The notes beneath the pieces were generated by a model that searched no databases, had not been told where the DNA came from, and was given only the letters and a program-made list of their open reading frames with translations. 64,000 bases of DNA from Tissierella praeacuta DSM 18095 (GTDB taxonomy: Bacteria > Bacillota > Clostridia > Tissierellales > Tissierellaceae): assembly GCF_900128955.1 (NCBI RefSeq), contig NZ_FQTY01000003.1, forward strand, positions 207,373-271,372. Reading direction: 5' to 3'. Position numbers and translations under genes: made by a program. The stretch's first letter is position 1. Each line of letters starts with the position of its first letter. This document shows, piece by piece, positions 54,846 to 64,000 of the stretch.

Positions 54846-55799
54846 ATGTATCAAGGTTATATAACTGATGTTCCTGGTATCAAAGTGGGTCATGCACAAT
54901 CGGAAGAAGGTATGACAGGTTGCACTGTAATTATATGTGATAGTGGTGCAACAGGAGGTGTAGATGTAAGAGGATCAGCTCCAGGTACTAGAGAAACGGA
55001 TTTATTTAAATCAGAGAAGATGGTAGATAAGGTTCATGCTGTAGTATTATCAGGGGGTTCTGCATTTGGTCTTGAAGCAGCATCAGGTGTTATGAGGTAT
55101 TTAGAGGAGCAGAATATAGGATTTGATGTAGGAGTAACTAAGGTTCCCATAGTAGCTTCTGCTGTGATATTTGATTTGAATATAGGAAATTGTAAGATTA
55201 GACCAGACTTTAATATGGGATATATTGCCGCTAAAAATGCCAATGTAAATAATATACAGGGTAATGTAGGATGTGGTATGGGAGCTACTATAGGCAAGAT
55301 TTTAGGACCAGAAAATGCTATGAAATCTGGTTTAGGTTCCGCTACTATAAAAGTAGGAGAATTAATAGTATCGGCAATGGTTGCTGTAAATAGTTTTGGT
55401 GATATCTATGATTATAAAAATAATAAGCAAATTGCAGGAGTATATGATTATAAAAACAATAAATTATTAAATACTATAGATATTATGAAAAATAAAAATA
55501 GAAACTTAGGGTTTAACATACAAAATACAACAATAGGTATAATTGCTACAAATGCAAAGTTAACTAAAGCTGAGGCAAATAAAATTTCAGAAATGGCTCA
55601 TAATGGATTTGCAAGATCAATAAATCCAATTCATACTATGGTAGATGGAGATACGATATTTACTATGGCTACTAATGAAATAATGGCAGATATAAGCCTT
55701 ATAGGGACTATGGCAGGGGAGGCAATGAGTAAGGCTATAGTAAATGGTGTGTTGTTTGCAGAGGGAGTATGTGGACTGAAAGCCTTGAAGGATATTTAA
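54846..55799 (+). CDS. P1 (S58, DmpA-type) family peptidase
   Basis: Self-processing N-terminal-nucleophile aminopeptidase family. Family features: TDVPGIKVGHAQSEEGMTGCTVI, the GGVDVRGSAPGTRETDL loop, VLSGGSAFGLEAASGVMRYLEE and KSGLGSATIKVGELIVSAMVAVN, which holds the likely autocleavage/nucleophile region. 317 residues, no signal peptide, so cytosolic. Substrate unknown (beta- or D-/L-aminopeptidase). GAGAGGATG lies upstream of the ATG. The 5' flank is a repeat, suggesting a unit separate from mmdB. Confidence 0.87.
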   Translation: MYQGYITDVPGIKVGHAQSEEGMTGCTVIICDSGATGGVDVRGSAPGTRETDLFKSEKMVDKVHAVVLSGGSAFGLEAASGVMRYLEEQNIGFDVGVTKVPIVASAVIFDLNIGNCKIRPDFNMGYIAAKNANVNNIQGNVGCGMGATIGKILGPENAMKSGLGSATIKVGELIVSAMVAVNSFGDIYDYKNNKQIAGVYDYKNNKLLNTIDIMKNKNRNLGFNIQNTTIGIIATNAKLTKAEANKISEMAHNGFARSINPIHTMVDGDTIFTMATNEIMADISLIGTMAGEAMSKAIVNGVLFAEGVCGLKALKDI

Positions 55800-55970
55800 T
55801 TAATTGTGTTAGAACATAAAAATTAATATTGAATTAATGTAGAAATAGAATTATAATGTTTTTGTTAGATAGCCAATATCAAATTAGAATTGGACTGGCT
55901 AAAAGTTAAAATTTAATATTTTATCGACTGGTATCCAAAATTAAAAGGAACTAGAGCGGGAGGGATTTTA

Positions 55971-56720
55971 ATGGTAAAAGAAAAAGGATTTAATGTAAGA
56001 AAGATGACCATTATAGGAGTTTTAGGGGCTATTTCAGCAGTTCTTGGTATGACTCCATTAGGTTTTATACCTGTAGGACCTACAAGGGCAACAATAATGC
56101 ATATACCTGTTATAATTGGTGCAGTAATGGAAGGACCAGTTGTAGGTGCTTTTGTTGGACTCATATTTGGACTATTTAGTATTTTTCAAGCTATGACTAA
56201 TCAAACACCAGTATCTTTTGTATTTTTAAATCCATTGGTTTCAGTATTACCTAGAATATTAATAGGTATAGTATCTTTTTATGTATATGATATATTGAAA
56301 GATTTAGGTAAAAATAAGATTATGGCAATTTTGTATTTGATTTTCACAGGAATTATAGGATATTTATCTTATGGGATATATATCAACATAAAAACTTCAC
56401 AGAGTATATGGTCGATTATAATAAATATATTTCTTATAATATTAACTTTAATTATAGCTTATTTTGTTCAAACAAAGTTTAAAAATAAAGCTTTGGAAAT
56501 TATAATGGCATCTGCTATTGGTACAATGACCAATACTATAGGAGTTCTTTCCATGATATATTTACTTTATGCTGAAAGATTTGTAGAGGCTATAGGTGGG
56601 GATGTTTCTACTGCAAGAAAGATAATTTTTGGTATAGGAGTAACTAATGGTATACCTGAAGCAATTATTGCTATTATAATAGTAACTTCTGTAGTTGGAA
56701 GTTTAAAGAACAAAAGATAA
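55971..56720 (+). CDS. ECF transporter S component, PanT-like (pantothenate)
   Basis: Six to seven hydrophobic helices in 249 residues, with the ECF S-component N-terminal pattern [42 protein letters not shown] (cut here as separate stretches: [15 protein letters not shown] and [19 protein letters not shown]). It would need the shared EcfA/EcfT energising module, encoded elsewhere. The pantothenate assignment rests on its position 10 bases before the pantothenate kinase gene. CGGGAGGG precedes the ATG. The 171 bases before it are AT-rich with no clear motif. Confidence 0.85.
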   Translation: MVKEKGFNVRKMTIIGVLGAISAVLGMTPLGFIPVGPTRATIMHIPVIIGAVMEGPVVGAFVGLIFGLFSIFQAMTNQTPVSFVFLNPLVSVLPRILIGIVSFYVYDILKDLGKNKIMAILYLIFTGIIGYLSYGIYINIKTSQSIWSIIINIFLIILTLIIAYFVQTKFKNKALEIIMASAIGTMTNTIGVLSMIYLLYAERFVEAIGGDVSTARKIIFGIGVTNGIPEAIIAIIIVTSVVGSLKNKR

Positions 56721-56739
56721 GGAATGGAGTGTGAAATTA

Positions 56740-57513
56740 TTGTTATTAGTTATAGATGTTGGCAATACTAACATAGTATTTGGGGTATATGATGATAAAG
56801 AGTTATTATATGATTGGAGAATAGCAACTGAAAGGGACAGAACATCTGATGAATATGGACTTTTATTTGAACAAATTTTCAGATACCATGGAATAAATCC
56901 AAAAGAGGTTAAAGATGTTATTATTTCTTCTGTAGTACCACCACTTATGCATACTTTACCAGCTATGAGTATAAAATACTTCGGTATAGATCCTATTGTA
57001 GTAGGACCTGGAGTTAAAACTGGAATGAATATAAAATATGATAATCCCAGAGAAGTAGGAGCCGATAGAATAGTAAATGCTGTAGCTGCTTATGAAAAAT
57101 ATGGTGGCCCTTTAATAATAGTGGATTTTGGTACAGCTATTACATTTTGTGCTGTATCTAAAGAAGGTGATTATTTAGGAGGTGCAATTACTCCAGGGAT
57201 AAAGATTTCTTCGGAAGCATTATTTATGAGGACAGCTAAACTTCCTAAGGTTGAAATTGCGAAACCAGATAAAGTAATAGCAAAGAATACAACAAACAGT
57301 ATTCAATCAGGATTGGTTTTTGGTTATATAGGTATGGTTGATTATATAATAGAAAAGATGATTAAAGAAATGGGAGAAAATGAAAATACTGTAAATATTA
57401 TAGCAACAGGTGGATTTTCAAACTTAATAGCATCTGAAAGCAGATATGTAAAGAATATAGATAAAATGTTGACATTGGAAGGTTTAAGGATAATATTTGA
57501 AAGAAACAAGTAA
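56740..57513 (+). CDS. coaX: Type III pantothenate kinase
   Basis: First step of coenzyme A synthesis, ATP-dependent phosphorylation of pantothenate. ASKHA-fold motifs: [16 protein letters not shown] (phosphate 1), [12 protein letters not shown] (phosphate 2), [23 protein letters not shown] and [14 protein letters not shown] 56740 gives the usual [11 protein letters not shown] start and is eight bases from GGAGTG. The GTG at 56731 would lie almost on that site. 257 residues. Pairs with the upstream transporter for CoA supply. Confidence 0.95.
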   Translation: MLLVIDVGNTNIVFGVYDDKELLYDWRIATERDRTSDEYGLLFEQIFRYHGINPKEVKDVIISSVVPPLMHTLPAMSIKYFGIDPIVVGPGVKTGMNIKYDNPREVGADRIVNAVAAYEKYGGPLIIVDFGTAITFCAVSKEGDYLGGAITPGIKISSEALFMRTAKLPKVEIAKPDKVIAKNTTNSIQSGLVFGYIGMVDYIIEKMIKEMGENENTVNIIATGGFSNLIASESRYVKNIDKMLTLEGLRIIFERNK

Positions 57514-57538
57514 GTAGCTTAGAGCTACTTACTTTTCT
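57508..57538 (+). terminator. Terminator of coaX
   Basis: AAGTAAGTAGCT (57508-57519) / AGCTACTTACTT (57523-57534) followed by TTCT. Confidence 0.82.
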
Positions 57539-57556
57539 AATATTTGAGGTGGAAAT

Positions 57557-58525
57557 ATGAGAATAGGAAATATAGAAATTGAGAATAATGTATTTTTGGC
57601 TCCTATGGCTGGAGTTACAGATTTAGCATTTAGAATATTGTGTAAGGAGATGGGAGCAGGTTTAGTAGTTTCTGAAATGGTCAGTAGTAAGGGGATGTAT
57701 TACAAGGATCCTGGAACTAAAACATTGTTGCAGGTAAACCCAGAGGAAAGACCAATAGCAATCCAGATATTTGGTTCAGATCCATATATAATGGCAAATG
57801 TTGTAAGAGAATACTTAAACCCTAGGGAAGATATAGATATAATAGATATAAATATGGGCTGTCCTGCTCCAAAGATAGTTAAAAATGGTGATGGTAGTGC
57901 TTTAATGAAAAATCCAATCTTAGTTAGAGATATAATAAAAGAAGTTATAAAGGTATCTAAAAAGCCTGTTACCTTAAAGATACGTATGGGTTGGGATTAT
58001 GATAATATTAATGGAATAGATATAGCTAAAATAGCAGAGGAAGAAGGGATTTCTGCCTTAACAATTCATGCAAGAACTAGGGATATGTTTTATTCTGGTG
58101 AAGCAGATTGGGAATTTATTAAGAAAGTTAAAGAAAGTGTAAGTATACCTGTTATAGGAAATGGAGATATATTTGAACCACAAGATGGACTTAGAATGTT
58201 TAATTTTACTAACTGTGATGCTATAGCAATAGGGAGAGGTTCTCAAGGAAATCCATGGATATTTAGAAGAATAATTAATTTAATGACTGGAGATGAAGAT
58301 ATCCCACCTTCAAAAGAAGAAATAATTCAGATGTGTATAAGACATTTAAATCTTGTTTGTTCCATAAAAGGTGAAAGAGTTGGTGTAAGAGAAATGAGAA
58401 AACATGCTGCTTGGTATTTAAAAGGACTAAGAAATTCTAATGAAATAAAAAATCTAATATACACAATTGAAAATAAAGAAGATATGGAGAAAGTATTGTT
58501 AGAGTATATTAATCTTTATCCATAG
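57557..58525 (+). CDS. dusB: tRNA-dihydrouridine synthase B
   Basis: FMN-dependent reduction of specific uridines in tRNA. TIM-barrel motifs: FLAPMAGVTDLAFRILCKEMGAGL, VSEMVSSKGMYY, PIAIQIFGSDPYIMA, NMGCPAPKIVKNGDGSALM (catalytic Cys in GCP), KIRMGWD, HARTRDMFYSGEADW and GNGDIFEP. 322 residues. TGAGGTGG precedes the ATG. Gene order coaX, dus, lysS follows Bacillus. Confidence 0.96.
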   Translation: MRIGNIEIENNVFLAPMAGVTDLAFRILCKEMGAGLVVSEMVSSKGMYYKDPGTKTLLQVNPEERPIAIQIFGSDPYIMANVVREYLNPREDIDIIDINMGCPAPKIVKNGDGSALMKNPILVRDIIKEVIKVSKKPVTLKIRMGWDYDNINGIDIAKIAEEEGISALTIHARTRDMFYSGEADWEFIKKVKESVSIPVIGNGDIFEPQDGLRMFNFTNCDAIAIGRGSQGNPWIFRRIINLMTGDEDIPPSKEEIIQMCIRHLNLVCSIKGERVGVREMRKHAAWYLKGLRNSNEIKNLIYTIENKEDMEKVLLEYINLYP

Positions 58526-58585
58526 TATATGTAATGAATGTAAACCTCTTTTCATATAATAGAGTTAAAACTAGAGAGGAGGGGT

Positions 58586-59509
58586 ATTATAGAACTTTTA
58601 TATATAATAAATTGTGAAAAATATATAGAATATTATAAAAAAGGAATTAGAAAATATTTGCCAGAATTTCTTTTGCCGAAAATCAAGCCTAAGGTAATAG
58701 ACAGTATTATAAGAAGAAATGATATAATAGGAAAAATAGCTGGAATAAATTTAAAACCCATTGATTTTAATGATGAATATGAGTTTAAAGAGTATTTAGA
58801 TGCTATAATAAGACTAAAGGGAGATGAAAATTATACTGGTTTATTTATTGAAGGATATAAAGACTTAAGTAAAGAATCCATATTTCGTATAGAAGAATTT
58901 ACAAATATGAAAATATCGGATGGAGAAAATATTAAAATAACTAATCTTCCTTTAATAATGAAAGAAATATGCAATAGGATGAAAACAAACTTAGAAGAAA
59001 AGGAAATTTTAGTGATTTCTGATAATAAAGAAAAAATAAAAGCCCTAATTAAAGGAATTTCAAAAGATATAAGGTTTATAACTGCCATAGGTTGTGAGAA
59101 GGATAATGATGAGATTTATGAATATATATTGGAAGAAACAGGATTATCCTTATTTTATCCATCTAATATTAAAAGAATTTTAGGAAATTATAGTATAATA
59201 ATTAATTTGATAGGAAATTTGCAGATTGATTTTTCTAAAGTAAGAAAAAATTGCATAATCTTTGACTTTGGTAATGGTATTCATTTAAGCCATAAAAGAA
59301 CCTTGCCTTTCATTAAAGATTTTGCTTTTGCTTTAAATGATTTAAGTATTGAGGAAAATATATGGATGGAGGGTATGGTTCTTTCCAGTTTGGCAGAGTC
59401 TCTAATAGGAGGTAATATGAAAGGGATAAGGTATTTATATTGTGAAGATAATTATTATACTATTGAAGATTATGTAAAATCCTTTATAAATATTAAAGGG
59501 AATTTCTAA
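58586..59509 (+). CDS. Unrecognised protein, possible Rossmann-like fold, with no standard start codon at its ribosome binding site
   Basis: I do not recognise this protein. The frame is open from upstream of a strong AGGAGGGG (58577-58584), but the codons at initiation distance are ATT (58586) and ATA (58589). The first ATG/GTG/TTG-type codon is TTG 58658, whose upstream sequence offers only a weak, distant AGGA. Reading from 58586 gives about 307 residues: a Tyr/Lys-rich N-terminus, then alternating beta/alpha stretches (EEKEILVISDNKEKIKALI, DIRFITAIGC, NYSIIINLIGN, KNCIIFDFGNGIHLS) that suggest a nucleotide-binding-like domain. No membrane helix. Codon use is like its neighbours. Confidence 0.6.
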   Translation: MIELLYIINCEKYIEYYKKGIRKYLPEFLLPKIKPKVIDSIIRRNDIIGKIAGINLKPIDFNDEYEFKEYLDAIIRLKGDENYTGLFIEGYKDLSKESIFRIEEFTNMKISDGENIKITNLPLIMKEICNRMKTNLEEKEILVISDNKEKIKALIKGISKDIRFITAIGCEKDNDEIYEYILEETGLSLFYPSNIKRILGNYSIIINLIGNLQIDFSKVRKNCIIFDFGNGIHLSHKRTLPFIKDFAFALNDLSIEENIWMEGMVLSSLAESLIGGNMKGIRYLYCEDNYYTIEDYVKSFINIKGNF

Positions 59510-59513
59510 GTAC

Positions 59514-59542
59514 TTGACATTATGGTTCCACTTGATTATAAT
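59514..59542 (+). promoter_or_regulatory. Consensus promoter of greA-lysS
   Basis: TTGACA (59514-59519), 17-base spacer, TATAAT (59537-59542): both hexamers perfect. It starts five bases after the stop of the gene before. Confidence 0.9.
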
Positions 59543-59659
59543 ATCTTGCATACAAGTAGGAAATGTAATTTTTCTATTAATTAAATAGTTTGCATAGATA
59601 GATAATATTTATAATAATTTTAAAGGCAATAATATATATTGGGTAAAGGAGAGAATGAA

Positions 59660-60136
59660 ATGCCAGAAAGAGATGTATTCTTAACTGAGGATGGATTAAA
59701 GAAGTTAGAGGATGAGTTAGATGAGTTAAAGACCGTTAGAAGGAAAGAAATTGCTGAAAAAATAAAACAAGCTTTAAGTTTTGGAGATATAAGTGAAAAC
59801 TCAGAATATGATCAGGCTAAAAATGATCAAGCTCAATTGGAAGAAAGAATTGCGAAGTTAGAAACTATGTTAAGAAATGCAAAGATAATAGATGAAGATG
59901 ATATAACAACAGATGTTGTAGGAATTGGATCTAAAGTTTTGGTAAAAGATTTAGAATATGATGAAGAAATGGAATTTATTATAGTGGGCTCTGCAGAGGC
60001 TGATCCATATAATGGTAAAATATCAAATGAATCTCCTGTAGGTTCCGCACTTTTAGGACATAAATCTGAAGATATTGTAGAGGTAGTTGTTCCAGATGGG
60101 AAAATAGAATATCAAATACTAACTATTACTAGATAA
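59660..60136 (+). CDS. greA: Transcript cleavage factor GreA
   Basis: Stimulates RNA polymerase to cleave backtracked RNA. N-terminal coiled coil with tip acidic residues ([18 protein letters not shown] ... [17 protein letters not shown]) and C-terminal FKBP-like domain ([22 protein letters not shown]). ATG 59660 follows AAAGGAGAG and gives 158 residues, the family size. An in-frame TTG at 59639 is upstream of that site. About 100 bases of leader separate promoter and start. Confidence 0.96.
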   Translation: MPERDVFLTEDGLKKLEDELDELKTVRRKEIAEKIKQALSFGDISENSEYDQAKNDQAQLEERIAKLETMLRNAKIIDEDDITTDVVGIGSKVLVKDLEYDEEMEFIIVGSAEADPYNGKISNESPVGSALLGHKSEDIVEVVVPDGKIEYQILTITR

Positions 60137-60153
60137 AAAGGTTAATAAACTAA

Positions 60154-61644
<1,491 letters not shown>

Positions 61645-61656
61645 AATAATAGTTAC

Positions 61657-61687
61657 GGGCAGGAGATTAGATTCCTGCTCTTTTTTA
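61657..61687 (+). terminator. Terminator of greA-lysS
   Basis: GGGCAGGA (61657-61664) / TCCTGCTC (61673-61680, one G-U) followed by TTTTTT. Confidence 0.9.
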
Positions 61688-61750
61688 TTTTAAATATACT
61701 TGGGTATATATTATAAAAATACTTTCCTTAAAACAAGGAGTGGTGGTTAA

Positions 61751-62956
61751 ATGAAGAAGATTTTACATATTATATCTCAGTATCCTGGGAAAACAGGTAG
61801 CGGAATATATTTGCAAGAATTAATAAGAGAAGGAAATAAAAAAAATTATATTCAAGGATTAATTGCTGGAATACCAAATGGAGATTCCATTAAGCTTAGT
61901 TATATAGATAAGTTTTATCCTTTAATATTTAATACAGAAGAACTTCCATTTCCCATCTTAGGTATGAGTGATATTATGCCTTATGAAAGTGTTAGATATT
62001 GTGATTTAACTATAGACATGCTGAATAAATGGAAGTTCTATTTTAAAAGGGTAATTCTTAATGCTATAGAAGATTTTAAACCAGATATTATACTATCTCA
62101 CCATTTATGGTTATCAACTTCTTTAGTTGCAAAACTGGCTGAAGATATAAAGGTAATAGGAATATGTCATGGGACAGATATTAGGCAATTTGAGAAATGT
62201 CCACAATATAGACAAGAAGTATTAGTTGGTTGTAAAGAACTGGACAAGATTTTTTCATTAAGTGAAGAGCAAAGAGAAGATATTAGTATGAAATATAATA
62301 TTCCAAATGAAAAGATTATGGTAATAGGTGGAGGATATAATGAGGATATTTTTTCCCCTCCCTTAAACAAAGTTTATAATAATGAAATAAAGATGGTATA
62401 TGCAGGGAAACTGAGTTATGCCAAAGGTATAATGTCTTTACTTAGAGTATTTGATAAATTAAAAGAAAAATATAATATTAGATTGATTCTAGCCGGTTCA
62501 GGGACAGGAGAAGAAGAAAAGAAAATTAAGGAGCTAGGGACTAGATTAGGCGTGGAATTATTAGGAGAAGTAACTCAAAGAAATTTAGGCAAAATATTTA
62601 AAGAATCCGATATATTTGTATTACCTTCTTTTTATGAGGGATTATCTTTAGTTACAATAGAAGCTCTAGCTAGTGGATTATTAGCAGTAGTAACAGAAAT
62701 TCCAGGGCTTAAATCAAATTTAGGTGATACCATTAATAATAGTGGGGTAATAGAGTATGTACAGCTTCCAGATATGAGTCAAGTTGATAAACCATTAGAA
62801 ATAGAATTGCCATTATTTGAAGATAGATTACAAGACGCTATTGAAAGACAAATTGTGAAGAAATATGAAAACTATAAGATGGATTATAATACTAAAAAAG
62901 AAATAAAGAAGATGTCTTGGGGAAATGTATTTAATAAAATAGAAGGATATTTTTAG
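61751..62956 (+). CDS. GT4-family glycosyltransferase
   Basis: GT-B fold, cytosolic or membrane-peripheral, 401 residues. N-terminal acceptor domain starts ILHIISQYPGKTGSGIYLQEL. C-terminal nucleotide-sugar domain has VYAGKLSYAKGIMSLLRVF, RLILAGSGTGEEE, LLGEVTQRNLGKIFKESDI and the E-x7-E motif FYEGLSLVTIEALASGL. GT4 members transfer sugars to lipids, wall polymers or spore glycans; the substrate is not readable here. AAGGAGTGGTGG precedes the ATG. Between two terminators, so transcribed alone. Confidence 0.9.
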   Translation: MKKILHIISQYPGKTGSGIYLQELIREGNKKNYIQGLIAGIPNGDSIKLSYIDKFYPLIFNTEELPFPILGMSDIMPYESVRYCDLTIDMLNKWKFYFKRVILNAIEDFKPDIILSHHLWLSTSLVAKLAEDIKVIGICHGTDIRQFEKCPQYRQEVLVGCKELDKIFSLSEEQREDISMKYNIPNEKIMVIGGGYNEDIFSPPLNKVYNNEIKMVYAGKLSYAKGIMSLLRVFDKLKEKYNIRLILAGSGTGEEEKKIKELGTRLGVELLGEVTQRNLGKIFKESDIFVLPSFYEGLSLVTIEALASGLLAVVTEIPGLKSNLGDTINNSGVIEYVQLPDMSQVDKPLEIELPLFEDRLQDAIERQIVKKYENYKMDYNTKKEIKKMSWGNVFNKIEGYF

Positions 62957-63062
62957 TTCTTGTTTTTCATAAGGTTTTAATTCTTTTTAATGTTAATGAT
63001 GAATAAAATACAGATAAAAGCAAAGTATACTATTAAAGAAAATATACAATAGGAGGTATACT

Positions 63063-63536
63063 ATGCAAATAAACTTAAGTCAAAAAGAGAGAATGATTTT
63101 AGAGGATGGAAAGCACCAAGAGGATATTTGTGTCAAGAAATATCAAAGTTTTGCTAATCAAGCAAAAGACCCTAATTTAAAACAGTTGTTAAATAAGCTA
63201 GCTTCAGAAGAACAGCATCATTACAATATTATAAATGAATTGTTGCAAGGGAAAAAACCAAATTTAACACATACTAATAAAACTCAACAAACTCAACAAA
63301 CAACTAATACAAATAGTGGTAACAATATGTCTTTTAATAATCCTGAGGATGCACTATTATGTAGTGATTTATTAGCAACTGAGAAATATGTCTCTGGTTT
63401 TTATGATACTGGTGTATTTGAATCTGCAAACAAAGAAGTAAGAGAAGCCCTTCAACATATACAAAAAGACGAACAAAAACATGGAGAAGAATTGTTTAAC
63501 TATATGAATACTCATGGAATGTATGATGTAAAATAG
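63063..63536 (+). CDS. Spore coat protein CotF-like, ferritin-like fold
   Basis: 157 residues. N-terminal helix pair with acidic/His residues (DGKHQEDICVKKYQSFANQA, LASEEQHHYNIINELL), a Gln/Thr/Asn-rich linker (about 75-95), then a CotF-type C-terminal domain: DALLCSDLLATEKYVSGFYDTGVFE and HIQKDEQKHGEELFNYMNTHGMY. The E..H and EQKH residues resemble ferritin-like metal sites. In Clostridia such proteins are linked to spore coats, though some members are not sporulation-specific. TAGGAGGTA precedes the ATG. Confidence 0.85.
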   Translation: MQINLSQKERMILEDGKHQEDICVKKYQSFANQAKDPNLKQLLNKLASEEQHHYNIINELLQGKKPNLTHTNKTQQTQQTTNTNSGNNMSFNNPEDALLCSDLLATEKYVSGFYDTGVFESANKEVREALQHIQKDEQKHGEELFNYMNTHGMYDVK

Positions 63537-63560
63537 AATTATAGAGTATTTAAAACTGGG

Positions 63561-63600
63561 AAAGAATAAAGGTGTACTTGTATACCTTTATTCTTTTATT
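63561..63600 (+). terminator. Terminator of the CotF-like gene
   Basis: 16-bp stem 63561-63576 / 63581-63596 (AAAGAATAAAGGTGTA / TATACCTTTATTCTTT, one G-U) with T-rich tail. Confidence 0.9.
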
Positions 63601-63632
63601 TCTAGAAAAACAAAAACTTTTTTAAAAAGGTA

Positions 63633-63661
63633 TTGACTTTATGTTTAAAACCGTGTATCAT
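63633..63661 (+). promoter_or_regulatory. Tandem strong promoter 1 (rRNA operon type)
   Basis: TTGACT (63633-63638), 17-base spacer, TATCAT (63656-63661), followed by AATAAAAGTCGGCTG. Confidence 0.8.
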
Positions 63662-63731
63662 AATAAAAGTCGGCTGGGGCATTGAACCAAAAGCAAATCA
63701 AATAAGATTTGAAAAAAGTTCAAAAAAACAG

Positions 63732-63760
63732 TTGACAACTCTTGAAAAAGAGAGTATGAT
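63732..63760 (+). promoter_or_regulatory. Tandem strong promoter 2 (rRNA operon type)
   Basis: TTGACA (63732-63737), 17-base spacer, TATGAT (63755-63760), followed by the same AGTAAAAGTCGGCTG sequence as after promoter 1. Confidence 0.88.
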
Positions 63761-63830
63761 AGTAAAAGTCGGCTGTGACATTAAACTTCATAAATCTGCA
63801 AAATGATTTAAAAAAGTTTAAAAATAACAG

Positions 63831-63859
63831 TTGACAGCAAAGGAAAAGTTTGCTATACT
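63831..63859 (+). promoter_or_regulatory. Tandem strong promoter 3 (rRNA operon type)
   Basis: TTGACA (63831-63836), 17-base spacer, TATACT (63854-63859). A GTCACC / GGTGAC hairpin follows at 63866-63883. Confidence 0.9.
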
Positions 63860-64000
63860 AAGTAAGTCACCTCAAGGGGTGACGATGAACCTAGAAAACT
63901 AAACAGTGTGAGAAACTTTGAATTATAAAAAGTAATGACCTAACCCAATGAGCGTAGCGAATTGAAGGTAGGTCAGATGTCGCGAAGTCCAAATCTATGA
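63860..64000 (+). other. Leader of a probable rRNA operon, cut by the window edge
   Basis: No gene is visible. The leader holds a small hairpin (63866-63883), a segment CCTAGAAAACTAAACAG like those in Firmicute pre-rRNA leaders, and a GACCTA...TAGGTC stem near 63938-63974. The 16S gene itself would begin to the right of the window. Confidence 0.65.

Noticed and set aside
63860..64000. A tRNA or the start of 16S rRNA at the right edge.
   Set aside because: No cloverleaf with conserved arms and no 16S 5' end motif is visible before base 64000. Only leader-type sequence is present.

Overview
The window comes from a low-GC, anaerobic, endospore-forming member of the Firmicutes, most like Clostridia/Tissierellia; I cannot name the species. 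The evidence is AT-rich DNA with strong GGAGG-type ribosome binding sites, a tyrosine T-box leader, sporulation genes (spoVG, spoVT, spoVB-like, yabP, yabQ, spoIIE, a CotF-like coat gene), a superoxide reductase in place of a visible catalase or superoxide dismutase, butyrate-type crt-hbd genes, and a B12-dependent methylmalonyl-CoA pathway joined to a sodium-pumping decarboxylase.

Left part (1-14.0 kb): mixed housekeeping genes. These are a partial Lys/Glu-rich protein, nnrE, an SbcD/SbcC-like nuclease pair without a zinc hook, a secreted membrane-anchored protein that carries the sodium-decarboxylase GADGPT motif, an alpha/beta hydrolase, xpt, tyrS with a T-box leader, superoxide reductase, a THUMP rRNA methyltransferase, a PduO-type cobalamin adenosyltransferase, a PAS-PP2C phosphatase and crt-hbd.

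Island (about 14.04-23.2 kb): visibly richer in G and C than its surroundings. It holds a broken hsdM fragment, an ApbE lipoprotein with its own promoter and operator-like dyad, and a 1729-residue surface protein with four haemoglobin-interacting-like repeats, SLH domains and a C-terminal LysM. A roughly 56-bp imperfect inverted repeat (14039-14095 and 21690-21744) brackets it. Next to the right arm is a decayed IS110-family element whose upstream region folds into two adjacent stem-loops, as expected of a bridge RNA.

Core block (23.5-47.2 kb): an LCP protein and murC, then a gene order very close to the Bacillus subtilis spoVG-ftsH region: spoVG, glmU, prs, pth, mfd, prsA-like, spoVT, spoVB-like, mazG, hup, rqcP, yabP, yabQ, divIC, yabR, spoIIE, tilS, hpt, ftsH. 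Three genes (spoVG, hup, divIC) have near-identical sigma-H-type promoters with the same AGGA-N17-GAAT geometry. spoIIE has a 21-nt-spaced promoter with a Spo0A-box-like site on its -35.

Metabolic module (47.3-54.7 kb): mcmA1, mcmA2, meaB, mce, then mmdA, mmdD, mmdC, mmdB. Together these would interconvert succinyl-CoA and methylmalonyl-CoA and decarboxylate (S)-methylmalonyl-CoA to propionyl-CoA while exporting Na+. The adenosyltransferase at 10.5 kb can supply the adenosylcobalamin.

Right part (54.8-64 kb): a P1-family peptidase, a PanT-like ECF S component, coaX, dusB, an unrecognised protein with no AUG/GUG/UUG start at its ribosome binding site, greA, lysS, a GT4 glycosyltransferase and a CotF-like protein. 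Three tandem consensus promoters and a leader then run off the right edge, almost certainly into an rRNA operon.
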